Positions 50,435-61,104 of a stretch of 64,000 bases of DNA are shown one piece after another. The notes under the pieces are model-generated. The model worked only from the letters and a program-made list of their open reading frames with translations, did no database searches and was not told the origin of the DNA. The stretch is from Tridacna crocea (Eukaryota > Mollusca > Bivalvia > Cardiida > Cardiidae). The stretch covers positions 21,851,210 through 21,915,209 of the forward strand of contig OX031073.1 in assembly GCA_943736015.1 (NCBI GenBank), written 5' to 3'. Position numbers and translations under genes: made by a program. How positions within the stretch are numbered: the first letter of the stretch is position 1; each line of letters starts with the position of its first letter.

Positions 50435-50619
50435 AAAAAGTTATGTAAAAACAAAATCTACGCAAGCATTTGATTCAACCCCAAACTCAAGGTATGACCT
50501 TGACCTCAAGGTCAATGAGTGGGTTTGGTGGTACTCTGTAAAGTCCAGACTTGTATTTAAAAGGGGTTCAAGTATCAACTGATATAGACTTAAAAAAAAA
50601 ATAAGCTAACACTTTAAGA

Positions 50620-50880
50620 TGGCAAAGCAGCCCTAATGGCCCTGAAATCTTTCACCCGAACGTTTTGACCAAGCATGACTTATTTCCATTATCGTCTGAT
50701 GTGATTTATTATGACATGCACACACTAATAAACTCTCATAAGTATCTGACTGAAATGTGGCCATTAGAGTATGTACAAGTTGTTGCTAGAATTTGTCTCA
50801 GTGACCTTTTTAGTTCAACATGCCCCATTTTCAAGACTAACATTCTGACCAACTTTTATGGATATTGCACAGAAAACTAG
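50620..50880. repeat. Dispersed repeat start (GGCCCTGAAATC type)
   Basis: GCAGCCCTAATGGCCCTGAA then TTTCACCCGAACG, similar to 54378 and 62211 (GGGCCATGATGGCCCTGAAG, CTCACCTGAG). Confidence 0.4.
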
Positions 50881-50978
50881 AGCCATCACTAAATGTGATG
50901 AATACCCTCCACAGCTCCATGTCAAGAAATAAATCTTTGATACTGAAATGTATATAGCCTTAGTCCAGAATACATCTT

Positions 50979-51208
50979 GACTCTTTACCACATGACAAAA
51001 TTTTAGACTGGTCCAAATTAAAAGCATTTTGTAGACAAGAAAAAATAACTGCAACTAAAATATTGAAATTTGTTTCCAGCAGAGTAGAAAATATTGTGGG
51101 AAAAGGAGAAAATTATGGTTTCCAGCATTTTCTCCTTTTTCCACAATGTTTTCAAAAGGCTTCTTTCTCGGGGTTGTTAAAAGTCTGGATTGTGTGGTGA
51201 AGAGTTAA
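50979..51208. repeat. Family A MITE
   Basis: CTCTTTACCACATGACAAAA to GTGTGGTGAAGAGTTAA; core with one-sided changes. Confidence 0.88.
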
Positions 51209-51308
51209 ATAGTAACAAAAAGATAAACTTTGCACAGCAACCTGAATAAAAACTTGAGAAAATAGAAGCTTTTGCCAATACATAAAGAAGCAATAACTTC
51301 ATTTTTAG

Positions 51309-51800
51309 CTCCACTGGCCGAAGGCCAGCGGGCTATTGTCATGGCGTTGTGTCCGTCGTGCGTCCGTCCGTCCGTCCGTTCGTTCGTTCGTCCGTTCGTC
51401 CGTGCGTGCGTCCGTAAACTTTTTCTTTAAAAAACTTCTCCTCAGAAACTATTGACTGGATTTTTACCAAATTTCACAGGAATGTTCCTTAGGTGGTCCT
51501 CTTTCAAATTCCTTCAAATAATTGTGTTCCATGAATAATTCTGGTTGCCATGGCAACCAAAGTAAAAAACCTTTAAAAATCTTCTCCTCCCAAACCGCTT
51601 ATTGGATAGCATTACTTTTTGGCAGGAATGTTCCTTTGATATAGGTCTACAGAATTCCTTAAGAAAAAAAAGATCCATCAAAAAACATGGCTTTTATGGG
51701 AGACTCATTTTCCTTTTATGGTATAAAGTAAAATCTTTGAAAAATTTCTTCTCTCAAACTACTTGTTTTGATTTCATTGTTGTATTGAAGGTTAGTTCCA
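51309..51800. repeat. Dispersed repeat T (GTCCGTCCG type), copy 2
   Basis: TGGCCGAAGGCCAGCGGGCT, a GTCCGTCCGTTCGTTCG run, then two repeats of AAACTTCTCCTC and GGTTGCCATGGCAACC. Confidence 0.6.
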
Positions 51801-51805
51801 ATGGT

Positions 51806-52035
51806 GGTAAGTCTTTACCATACAATCCTGACTTTTAAGGACCCTAAAGAAGAAGTCTTTGGAAAACACTCTTGGAAAAGGAGAAAATGCTGGTAATCAG
51901 CATTTTCTCCTTTTACCTCAGTGTTTTCTACTCTATGAAAGAGAGAAATCATCATTTCATCAATGTTTAATTTGTTGTCTGCAAATGCTCTCAGTTTGGT
52001 CACATCCCAAGTTTTGTCGTTTGGTAAAGAGTTAA
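51806..52035. repeat. Family A MITE
   Basis: AAGTCTTTACCATACAATCC to TTTGGTAAAGAGTTAA; core GCTGGTAATCAGC. Confidence 0.88.
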
Positions 52036-52189
52036 AGATGGTTGCTTTACATAATCTATAATCCTTTTCATATAAAGCAAGGGAAACTCTGCACTTTGAT
52101 AAGTTCTGGTAAAGGTTTGTTGACCTCCTGGTGACCTAGTAGAAAGAGGGACAGGGCTTTACTGTTGTGATAGGCATTTTGTTATCAAA

Positions 52190-52380
52190 TCAAACTGATC
52201 CCTGACAAAGAAGAGTTTAGAAAACATTGTGGGAAAAAGAGAAAATGCTGGTAACCTTTTCCCACAATGTTATCTACCCTTCACAAAACAACTTTCAAAT
52301 TTTCAGTCACTTTTATTTTTTCATCTACAAATGCTTTCCATTTGGACAACCATAGAATGTTGTGATTTGGTAATGAGTTA
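52190..52380. repeat. Family A MITE with one hairpin arm deleted
   Basis: AAAATGCTGGTAACC runs straight into TTTTCCCACAATG; about 18 bp of the right arm is missing. Ends GGTAATGAGTTAA. Confidence 0.8.
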
Positions 52381-52600
52381 ACTAAACTAGAAGACAAAAT
52401 TTTTATAACTGGCCATAATTGAAAGATGTTGCAGACAACATAATAAATCTTCAATTTAGTAAAACTTGTATCAAAAAGGGTAGAAATTATTGTGTCAAAC
52501 TAAGAAAATGCAGGTAACTTTTATTTTCTTCTTTTCTCACAATGATTTTCATAGCTTTTTTTCTTTAGTGACCTAAAATGCAGGAATGAATGGTAATTGT
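52378..52600. repeat. Family A MITE, decayed
   Basis: TTAACTAAACTAGAAGACAA, AAAAGGGTAGAAATTATTG and CTTTTATTTTCTTCTTTTC. Confidence 0.55.
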
Positions 52601-52619
52601 AAAAAACTTCCCTTCACCG

Positions 52620-52935
52620 GTACAGAAAAATCAGGCCTGTGGAGCGATACAGGCGCTCAAGCGCCTCTAGTTCTGATATACATGTACGGTACTTCGAATT
52701 GGCTATGAACGGAAATCACTATATGTGCCACATATCCCCTAAGCACAATATTTGAGTTAACTTGAAGATAGACAGGTATTCTTGTGCAAATTTCATTCTT
52801 GTTTTTGAGAGCCTTTGACTAGCTTATGGCCTGAATAAAAAACAGTAATAAATTCCAAACAATGTTCAGTGTCTGTAGTTATACATGTTTTCATCTGGTT
52901 TAAAAAAAAAACACACACACAAAAGCCTACTTAGG
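52620..52935. other. No gene seen
   Basis: Contains CAGGCGCTCAAGCGCCTC, a small hairpin, and an AC run at 52909-52920. Confidence 0.4.
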
Positions 52936-52939
52936 CTTT

Positions 52940-53120
52940 TAAGCCTTTACCACACAACAATATTTTAGACTACCAAAATGATAACATTAATTTTGCAGAC
53001 AACATAATAAATAATTGTGGCAGATGTTATGGGATTTATTGTGTAACCAGCATTTTGTCCTCTTCCAAAAAGGTTTTCAAAGGATTTCATTTTCAGGGTC
53101 GATTGTGTGGTGAAAGGCTA
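52940..53120. repeat. Family A MITE, decayed
   Basis: GCCTTTACCACACAACAATA to GATTGTGTGGTGAAAGGC; left arm lost. Confidence 0.6.
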
Positions 53121-53689
53121 AGGATTCTTATTCATTACCAAATTGGTCTAAAAGTATTTAACTTGCAGACCAACAAGTTTAAGGCTAAACCTTTTGCCAT
53201 GTGGACTTCATATATGAAAATCAACAGAACTTAATAAGAAAAAATGATATTGTGAAATCTTGACTAAAATACCCACACCTCCCTTCAACCCTTTCCCTGG
53301 TTATGGCATCTTTGACTTTTTTTAATTTGATAGCCACTAAGGAGTTATATAAGGAACTGGGTGCCCTTTTACTACGGTAGTTATAAACAAAATTTGCCTA
53401 AGTAATACAGTATACTGGCATTAATCTGCCACGAAATACAAGATAGCTTTCATGATTATTTTAGAAAACTACATGTATTGCGATATATCAAAGTTTCTTG
53501 GGAATATTATCTTTTCATTTTAACTTGATGAAATTTCTAGGAAACTATGATTAATCACAATAGTGTTCTAAAATAATCATGATAGTCACATGTATATTGT
53601 ATCTTATGGCTAAAATATGCCACCATGTTATAGTAATGTAAAACTTTGAAAATCATTAACTTGTTGCCAAATTATAATTTGCACATCTT

Positions 53690-54265
53690 GGCTTCATACA
53701 TACACTTCCCATAAAGTTTGACTGCAATCCATCTGATAGATACTGAGTAATGGACCGGAGAAAAAAATCAAGAAAGGGCCATAACTCGTTTAGAAATTAT
53801 TCAACTGTAACAAAATTATAATATGCACATCTTTACTTCATAATAAAACTTCCTATTAACCCTTTCCCAAACAATCCCTGGTTTTTACAGGAAAGGAATA
53901 GAAGCCTTTTGGTAACCAGCATTTTCTCCTTTTCCCACAATATTTTCTACCCTATCGTATAGAAAAATCATCTTTTAAGCAACTGTTAATTTGTCATCGG
54001 CAAAATGCTTTGAACTTGGTCTGGTCCCAAATTTGCCGTCTGGGAAAGGGTTAAGTTTGATTTACTGAAATCTGTCCTGTAGTTATTGAGAAATAGAGCC
54101 GACAAAAAAAAAATCACGGAAGGGCCATAACTCCTTTGAAAATCATTGAACTGTAGCCAAATTATAATATGCACACCTTGACTTCATAATGGAACTTCCC
54201 ATGAACTTTGACTAAAATCCATCCAGTAGATACTGATACTTTTTGACCTTGTGACCTTTCTTTTG
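53690..54265. repeat. Tandem ~160 bp repeat interrupted by family A
   Basis: Units share ATAATATGCACATCTT, CTTCATAAT, TTTGACTxxAATCCATC and GAAAGGGCCATAACTC. The second unit is split at TTAA by family A (53856-54054). Confidence 0.75.
53856..54054. repeat. Family A MITE lacking the left hairpin arm
   Basis: TTAACCCTTTCCCAAACAAT to TGGGAAAGGGTTAA. The text jumps from AGCCTTTTGG to TAACCAGCATTTTC. Removing it and one TTAA restores the tandem unit to the length of its siblings. Confidence 0.88.
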
Positions 54266-54282
54266 ACACAATGTGTGCCAAG

Positions 54283-54430
54283 CACCCATAGCTTGGTTGA
54301 TAGCCTGCAAGCTTGAGAACAGGGAGTCATTGATTTGATCACTGGCTTGGCCAATTCAGACTTTTTCTTTTCAGAAACAAGAGGGCCATGATGGCCCTGA
54401 AGTTGCTCACCTGAGCCTTTTTGACCACAC
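54283..54430 (+). repeat. SINE head followed by a GGGCCATGATGGCCC repeat
   Basis: CATAGCTTGGTTGATAGCC (A box position) and CATTGATTTGATCACTGGC (B box position) match the SINE at 48960. Then AAGAGGGCCATGATGGCCCT and GCTCACCTGAG. Confidence 0.5.
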
Positions 54431-54576
54431 GTGCCCCATTTCCAATCACTTCCAAGACATGAGTATCAGACCGAAAAAGTGGCCATTAGAGTGTATACAA
54501 GGTTTTTCTAGGACTTGACTTAGTGACAGTTTTTTTTAACCCAACATGACCCACTTTAAACTCATCTAGGATATCA

Positions 54577-54796
54577 TTAACCCTTTGCAACACATTGACT
54601 ACTTTTAACACCCCCTGAAAGAGAAGGCTTTTGAAAACATTGTGGGAAAAGGAGAAAATGCTGGTTACCAGCATTTTCTCCTTTTCTCACAATGTTTTCT
54701 ACCCTATCAAAGAAAAATGAGCCATGTTAAAACTGTTATCTACAAATGCTTTTAATTTTGACAGATCTAAAATTTTGTCGTGTGGTAAAGGGTTAA
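54577..54796. repeat. Family A MITE, full length
   Basis: TTAACCCTTTGCAACACATT to GTGGTAAAGGGTTAA; core with one mismatch. Confidence 0.92.
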
Positions 54797-54939
54797 GGAA
54801 AATATTCTGACAAAGTTACATGAGAATCAGATTGACAATGTGGCCTGTAGAGTGTACACAAAGTTTTCCCGAGATTAGACCCAGTTACCTATTTTCTGAT
54901 TGGTGGCTTTACCAATTCAATTACATGTACAACTTACAC

Positions 54940-55095
54940 TACAACAAGCAATCCCATATTTCAAAGACCCTGAGGTAGCCATCTTTTGAAACATTGTGGG
55001 ATAAGAAAAAAAGGCAAATAAACAGCATTTTCATTTTCCTCCCGACATACTTTCTCCTGGGTTGTTAAAACATGGGATTCTGTTGTATAGGCTGA
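54940..55095. repeat. Family A MITE, decayed
   Basis: AGACCCTGAGGTAGCCATC, TTGTGGGATAAGAAAAAAAG. Confidence 0.5.
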
Positions 55096-55149
55096 TTAAA
55101 CTCTGCACAAATAACAAAGAAATGATCTATGCTCTAGCAAAAGGAAATT

Positions 55150-55390
55150 AGAGCATCCGAGAGATCAAATGTGCCAAACAAGTAATCACATATTTATGGG
55201 TCCATAAAGGATCCATATAATCATTTTTTTCCAATAACTGAGTGGACCATGAGGTGGAATGGTCCATGAGCGTGCAGAAAAAAAAAACAAATAATGAAAT
55301 GCTTCGACCCATGCTTAGATACACAGACTGACATGTCTCATTGCTTTTTTGCTGGTGCATCAAGCCTTTTTCACAGAGGATGGCTATTTT
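55150..55390. repeat. Family C MITE, decayed
   Basis: GAGGTGGAATGGTCCATGAG, AAATGCTTCGACCCATGC and CCTTTTTCACAGAGGATGGC. Confidence 0.55.
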
Positions 55391-55593
55391 TATTTAACTC
55401 ATTATGTTCAGTTATGACCCAAATATTGTTTGTTACAGGTGAACAGTCATTCAAAACATCAACAAAAAATAATCTGCCCAGCCAAAGAGAAACAGCCTTT
55501 TCCGAGTATGGACAGAAGGTTTTTCAAGAGTCCATCTCGGTGACCTAGTTTTTGACCCTATGTGACCCAATTTATATCTCGTTAGAGTTCTCA

Positions 55594-55665
55594 TTAACCC
55601 TTCACTGAAGAACAAAATTCTAGACTGGTTCAATTGGAAAGCATTTGCAGATGATAAAATAAATA
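55594..55665. repeat. Family A left-end fragment
   Basis: TTAACCCTTCACTGAAGAAC to GATGATAAAATAAAT, cut by the next copy. Confidence 0.7.
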
Positions 55666-55667
55666 TT

Positions 55668-55891
55668 TACTCTTTACCACATGAGAAAATTTTAGATTGG
55701 TCCAAATTGAAAGCATTTGCAGACGACAAAATAAAGGTGACTGAAAAATTGAAATTTGTTCTGGGAAGGGTAGAAAACACTGTGGAAAAGGAGAAAATGC
55801 TGGTTACCAGCATTTTCTCCTTTTCCACAGTGTTTTCAAAAGGCTTTTTTCTCAGGGGTATCAAAAGTAGGGATTGTGTGGTAATGGGTTG
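55668..55891. repeat. Family A MITE
   Basis: TTTACTCTTTACCACATGAG to GTGGTAATGGGTTGA. Both arms lack the same base (CTGTGGAAAAGG / CCTTTTCCACAG). Confidence 0.9.
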
Positions 55892-55899
55892 AACAAAAA

Positions 55900-56050
55900 G
55901 GGAAATTTGTCTTGTCTCTTGTGAAGACTAGGAAACATTGTGGAAAGGGAAAAATGCCGGTTACCAGCATTTTCTCCTTTTCTCACTACACTGCCAAATG
56001 CCTTCTCTCTCAGTGCCGTAAAAAGGTGGGATTGTGTGGTAAGGAGTCAA
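55900..56050. repeat. Family A MITE, decayed
   Basis: GCCGGTTACCAGCATTTTCT core and GTGTGGTAAGGAGTCAA end. Confidence 0.7.
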
Positions 56051-56147
56051 GACATATATTCTTACCAACTTTCATAAGTATTGAACATAACACTTGGTAT
56101 CTAGGATATACAGAGTTTATCTAAAATTTAACCAGGTGACCTAGTTT

Positions 56148-56370
56148 TTAATCCTTTCCAAACAACAAAATTCTAGACTGGTCCAACTTAAAAGCATTTG
56201 CAGATGACAAAATTCATGTGACTCAAAAACTGAAAATTGTTTAGGGAAGGGTAGAAAACATTGTTGGAAAAGGAGAAAATGCTGGTTACCAGTTTTTTCT
56301 CCTTTTCCCACAATGTTTACAAAATGTCTCTAACTCCGGGCCATGAAAAACCTGGAAAAGGGTTGGGAGA
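56148..56370. repeat. Family A MITE
   Basis: TTAATCCTTTCCAAACAACA to ACCTGGAAAAGGGTTGG; core GCTGGTTACCAGT. Confidence 0.82.
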
Positions 56371-56539
56371 GGGAATAACCCTGTTTTGTAAGTCTGTTTT
56401 TCTGTACCAGGTGACAATCTCCATCCCAAATTAAAGCCATTTTCATCTTCTTGTAAAAAGTTCCTGTATTGACACTCCAGGCTATCGCCAAAGTGTGAGT
56501 CACAAGCAACCGATCAATAGAATTGATGAAATTCATCTC

Positions 56540-56611
56540 TCATCTTTTATGAAATCCCATGCCTGTCCAGAAAGTCAGTAGGTTGTTTCGTAGATACATC
56601 TCCAGTAGCAT
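56540..56611 (-). CDS. Last coding exon of an unidentified minus-strand gene
   Basis: Acceptor CATTTCTATTGTAG. In phase 0, which follows from 57665-57775, it reads MLLEMYLRNNLLTFWTGMGF, HKR and TGA. A second frame (ATGDVSTKQPTDFLDRHGIS and stop) is also open and would need phase 1 input. No poly(A) signal was found close by. I do not recognise the protein; the end is hydrophobic and aromatic. Confidence 0.5.
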   Translation of the reverse strand: MLLEMYLRNNLLTFWTGMGFHKR

Positions 56612-56619
56612 CTACAATA

Positions 56620-57263
56620 GAAATGAAAGTACACTGACATTACTTTTTAGATAGTGCAGTTATATTTCCAAATTTTGAAAAAAAAAAGTCATGAAAATTT
56701 TTCATACAAATGAAACAAAATGATGGCTCTATAGTGCCAGCATAATGTGGAGAGTATTTTACCACATGACAATCTATATGTAATCCATTTTATACCACTG
56801 TCCAGGTAAAGAATCACCAGACTGACTTTCTTCAGATACATTTATTTTCACCCGAATGAAAAGCACAAGGTTTGCTGCCTAAGAGCATGCCATAAAAATC
56901 ACAAATAAGCCATCATATATAATTTCAAAATTGTCAAATTCAAATACCTGAAATTACACAATGAATAGCTCAATTTGACAATTCGCAAAATTTCTATTAC
57001 ATTTCAAAGACAAGGGTTTTGCAAAGCAGCCCATAATACACCGCAAGGGGCTTGTCAGTCAAATTATTAATTTCAGAATTAAAGGGCAGATAACTCTAGA
57101 CCTCATGAACAGAACGAAAAGAAAAAAGTCCCATGCACAACTACACATCATAGACTCATACTGCTATGTTTGAACTTATTCCAATAGAAACTGTTGGAGT
57201 TGTGCTCACAAGAAATTGCTCCTGGAAGGACAGATGGGCGGAAGGATGACTGGTGCCATAACA
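56620..57263. other. Intronic, no exon seen
   Basis: AT-rich unique-looking DNA between two exons of the minus-strand gene. Confidence 0.45.
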
Positions 57264-57267
57264 TACA

Positions 57268-57568
57268 TGCGCGGATCCAGATATCTTTCTCAGGGGGGAT
57301 CCCACCAAAAAAGCACTCGTCTTATTATATGATACTTTGATTTCCGGATTTCAGTGGATGTAAGCTGTTAACAAGAAAAGTCAACATTTCGAGTTCTAAC
57401 CATGAGGAGGTCTCCACATTCAGAACTTTTTTTTAAAATTTATGACTGTATTTTACATAAATGCTGTGCAATATCAAACCAGCACCATTTCATGAATCTG
57501 ATAACCACATTTTTGCCAAAATTCCGGGGGTCCAGACCCCCAGTCCCCCACTCTGGATCCGCCCATGA
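57268..57568. mobile_element. Element V, copy 2
   Basis: CATGCGCGGATCCAGATATC to CTCTGGATCCGCCCATG, flanked by ACATA on both sides. Reverse of 44850-45175. It lies in the intron just past exon 57665. Confidence 0.82.
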
Positions 57569-57664
57569 CATAATAAGACTCTTTTACAGTTTTCTTCACA
57601 AAAGTATGGTACACAATCGCGACAAAAAGTACAGTTGGAAATTGAAAATAGCATGGCATCTTAC

Positions 57665-57775
57665 CAACAGTTCTATCACAACAAGTCCCTCAACATTTTC
57701 AGGAATGGCAAAATTGGTTCCAGTTGAATGGACTGCAACCCTATCTACACCTTCAATATATTTCAGTGCATCTAC
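57665..57775 (-). CDS. Internal exon of an unidentified minus-strand gene
   Basis: Acceptor TTTTGCTCTTGCAG, donor TTG|GTAAGA, 111 bp, phase 0 at both ends: VDALKYIEGVDRVAVHSTGT, then NFAIPENVEGLVVIELL. Excellent splice sites and amino-acid make-up; continues into 56540-56611. The upstream partner 59732-59780 leaves in phase 1, so at least one exon between them is missing from my model. Confidence 0.68.
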
Positions 57776-57842
57776 CTGCAAGAGCAAAAATATAAATGAA
57801 ATACATCTGTGTGTGTCCATATACAGATATATATATATATGA

Positions 57843-57965
57843 ACCATGCTTTTGCAGAAGGGGACCTAATGCATCTACAAAATGTCTTGACCTAGGCTTA
57901 CCTGGTCTGAAAAATTTTGCCATTTGTCAGATTTTCTGTGTGTTCAAGGACCAGTCTACCTTGTG
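57843..57965. repeat. Family C MITE, decayed
   Basis: CATGCTTTTGCAGAAGGGGA, CTTGACCTAGGCTTACCTGG, CAAGGACCAGTCTACC. Confidence 0.6.
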
Positions 57966-58155
57966 ATAAACTCTTTACCAAACAACAAAATTTTACACAG
58001 GTCCAAACTGAAAGCATTTGCAGACAGCAAATTAAATGTTGTTAAAATGGTGATTTGTTTTTCCAATGGGTAAAAAACGTGGGGAAAGGAGAAAACGCTG
58101 GTTTCTAGCATTTTCTCCTTTTAGCACAAAGTTGGGATTGTGTGGTAAAGGATAA
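57965..58155. repeat. Family A MITE, right half shortened
   Basis: AAACTCTTTACCAAACAACA to GTGGTAAAGGATAA; core GCTGGTTTCTAGC. Confidence 0.8.
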
Positions 58156-58279
58156 AAATGTTGTTAAATAAGGATGGATTACTGATTCACAATTATGTGA
58201 TGACTTGCTGGGTATCATGCATGGATCATTGAGATACCTTTAGCTCCTTTTTGCTTGATCATGGCTCATGTATACATGT

Positions 58280-58506
58280 TTAACTCCTTACCACACCAGT
58301 AAATTTGAGACTGGTCCAAATTGAAAGCATTTGCAGATGACAAAATCAGTGACTGAAAATTTGAAATTTGTTTTGTGAAGGGTAGAAAACATTGTGGGAA
58401 AAAGAGAAAATGCTGGTTACCAGCATTTTCTCCTTTTCCCACAATGTTTTCTAATGGCTTCTTTCTCAGGGGCATCAAAAGTAGGGATTGTGTGGTAATG
58501 GTTTAA
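58280..58506. repeat. Family A MITE, full length
   Basis: TTAACTCCTTACCACACCAG to GTGGTAATGGTTTAA; the final TTAA is shared with the next copy. Confidence 0.9.
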
Positions 58507-58735
58507 CCCTTTTCCAAACAACAAAATTTAACCTAGACCAAATAAAAAGAGTCTACAGATGACAAAATAAATGTGACTCAAAAATTGCTAATTGTTTTGG
58601 GAAGGATAGAGAAAATTGTGGTACATGTAATTGGAGAAAAAAACTGGTTAACAGTATTTCTTCTTTTCCCACATTTCAAATGTCTTTTTGCGTTGGGTCA
58701 CTAAAACTTGGGATTGTGCAGTAAAGAATTAAAGT
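58503..58735. repeat. Family A MITE, decayed, adjoining the previous copy
   Basis: TTAACCCTTTTCCAAACAAC to GTGCAGTAAAGAATTAA; core ACTGGTTAACAGT. Confidence 0.8.
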
Positions 58736-58739
58736 TTTT

Positions 58740-59060
58740 CTAAACAATGGATGTTTACACAGCATCATGTTCAACCAACAAAAGCTAAACTGGTTAGACT
58801 TTAAGTAGCCGCCAAGAATTTGAAGGTGAACAAATCCCTGAAAAATGCTGGCAAGTTGAACTCCTTAAGATCACTTTAAAGTATGGCAGTCATTGGGTTA
58901 AAAGTTTCCAAATCTTTAATTGTACTTGAGATTTGGCTGTTCTAGCACTGACTGGACTGGTACAGAGACAATCAAGACAAAATCAGTTGAAAGTTCGGCA
59001 CAGATTTTGTGAGCAAGTTTGAACTCTTAAAAAATGCTGCACATAAGAGAAAACCCTGCA
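58740..59060. other. No gene seen
   Basis: Unique-looking sequence in the first intron region of the minus-strand gene at 59780. Confidence 0.45.
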
Positions 59061-59061
59061 T

Positions 59062-59145
59062 TTCATCAGTTAAATTTACGACGGACTTGAGACGATACAG
59101 TGTACAATAAATGTCCAAATATGAAAAAGATCACCGTAGCATCTC
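59062..59145. repeat. Repeat S, copy 2 (reversed)
   Basis: GACGGACTTGAGACGATACA and CAATAAATGTCCAAATATGA match the reverse of 36400-36480. Confidence 0.6.
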
Positions 59146-59159
59146 ATTATTGAGCGTAC

Positions 59160-59335
59160 ACACAATCCCTACTTTAGAAAACACTGCGGGAATAGAAGAA
59201 AATGCTGTTAACCAGCATTTTCTCCTTTTCCCACAATGTTTTCTACCATTTACAAAACAAATTTCAAAGTTTCAGTCTACAAATGCTTTCGATTTAGACA
59301 AGCCTAAAATATTGTTGCTTAGTAAATGAGATAAA
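59160..59335. repeat. Family A MITE, left half shortened
   Basis: CACAATCCCTACTTTAGAAA to TTAGTAAATGAGATAA; core AATGCTGTTAACCAGCATT. Confidence 0.8.
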
Positions 59336-59731
59336 GCTTGGAAATATTTCTACAAAATTTAAAGTACTTTTATAGAATCAATTCTGTAACAGAACATAGC
59401 TTTGTACATTAATTAAGTCCCATTTTGCAAGAGCATGACTCATGTGATTTAGAAGGTGTTCAGAATTCAATGCAACTTCTAATGCAAGTGCATTCCGAAT
59501 TTCTGTCCGTCGCGGTAGGTAGTTGTTTCAATTAAATCCAGTAACTTAAATGGTTTCCGGTGCATTCCGGTGAACTTTCGCCGCTCTAAATCTTATGGCG
59601 AAAAGTAAATGGCACTGCTTCCACAACAAACGTTCATGTCATACATTAGCATTTATGTCATCTATTTGAAATAATTCAACAAATACAACTTTTCTACAGG
59701 AATTAAATGAAATAAATAATTTTCCACTCAC
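59336..59731. other. No gene seen
   Basis: First intron (minus sense) of the gene starting at 59780; a short repeat of GTGCATTCCG at 59489 and 59562. Confidence 0.4.
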
Positions 59732-59780
59732 TGAATAGATCTATATTCTGGTGGGCAGCTGGCGTCTGTTGCGTAGCCAT
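59732..59780 (-). CDS. First coding exon of a minus-strand gene
   Basis: ATG in good context (CCAACATGGC) and a consensus donor CA|GTGAGT; reads MATQQTPAAHQNIDLF and leaves in phase 1. An inverted CCAAT motif (TTTGATTGGAC on the minus strand) lies about 25-35 bp upstream and element U just beyond, the same layout as at 43915. Probably the start of the gene whose later exons are 57665 and 56540, but the phase gap means an exon is unseen. Confidence 0.5.
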
Positions 59781-59869
59781 GTTGGGAATCTAACAACATC
59801 ATTGTCCAATCAAATAAGCCGTTACTAAATGGGCTTTCCCAAATCTCATTGGTCAATTATCGAATGAAT

Positions 59870-60137
59870 ATTTTTTCAACTGCAATCTGTAAATTTTTAT
59901 ATGTTGCAAAATTTTTTTTTTTCATTGGATAATTTTTTTTTTTCATTGGATAATTTTTTTTTGTATTCGATATTTATCTTTTATTGAATGTATATAATTT
60001 AAGTTTAGAACGAATATATTTTTATCCAATGAATATTTTTTTGTTTTCGAATGAAAATTTTTTTTTCGAATGAATATTTTTTCGTTTTAGAATATAAATT
60101 TTGATATCGAATATTGCAACGTTTGTCACGCCATAGC
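59870..60137. mobile_element. AT-rich element U, copy 2 (reversed)
   Basis: Right end ATTGCAACGTTTGTCACGCC and ATAGCATCC equal the reverse of the left end at 43612; the interior has repeated TTCATTGGATAATTTTTTTT. The left terminal repeat is not clear. Confidence 0.7.
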
Positions 60138-60614
60138 ATCCTGGGTACAGAAACGGACTACGTTTCTATGCAACAAACGGTACTTTGAATTTCGAAGTAA
60201 TATAAACGTTTACTCAATAAAACGCTACCTGGTACGATTTATTCAGAAATGATTAGCAGTTTAGAGAAATCTGAAGCTGAAACAGGCCTGGTTTTTCCTC
60301 GAACGTATTGATAAAAGCCATTTTCTCCATTGCTACTTAATATAGTGTATTACTACTCCAATCTCTCACTGTCCGGGATAGTGATGCGTCATATAAGACA
60401 GGTCTAATCTTCGAAGAATATGACATGTGCAGACAAGGCTGATGAAAAATTAGTCCGCTTTTGTACCCAGAATGCCCATATTAGATAGATGTGTATTTGT
60501 AGAATGCCATCTAGCAGGAGATATTGCTCAAGAAGTGATGCTTGTTTTCGCTATACAGTGTACTCCAGCAGTTCGTTCGTTTAAATGGTGTTTTAAGCCG
60601 CTTTCAACTTTATT
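60138..60614. other. No gene seen
   Basis: No repeat or exon noticed. Confidence 0.4.
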
Positions 60615-60800
60615 ATTTTAGTCATATCACTGCGACACCTCACATATTTATGTTTTCTGGGTTTCACCAGTAATAGGCTAGGCTCTGAAGTGTCTTTCCC
60701 AAGGACACTCTTGTGAAAGGCTCAGTGGAGACAGTGAGGCTCGAATCCGGTGCCTCTAAGTCACGAGACCTACACTTTTCCACTGAGCCAATTTTTTCCC
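60615..60800 (-). repeat. tRNA-derived SINE fragment
   Basis: Minus strand: TTGGCTCAGTGGAAAAGTG (A box) and CACCGGATTCGAGCCTCAC (B box), then TCCTTGGGAAAGACACTTC. Confidence 0.6.
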
Positions 60801-60933
60801 CTTTTGGAAACGACGAGGTTAAAAAAAATTGAACCTCGACATTTCATAAGCGCAAGGAAAGTAAAAATTAGATATAGCTCCAGATATGAGACACATTTCG
60901 GTAAAAGGACAAAATTGCTGGGTACCAATATTT

Positions 60934-61104
60934 GGCCTGTAACACATGAAAAAGGTTATTTGGGCATATGCGTAAAGTGTCGTGTAGGATCAGACTGCCC
61001 GGTCCACGCAGGCTGATCCTAGACTGCACTTTACGACTACATGGGAATTTTAGAGGGTAGAAAATATTGTGGTGAAAGGTCAAAATGCTAGGTACCATAA
61101 TTTG
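60934..61104. repeat. Family B half-copy plus family A scrap
   Basis: GGCCTGTAACACATGAAAAA and the first B core at 60970-61032, then GAGGGTAGAAAATATTGTGG, a family A left arm. Confidence 0.65.
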
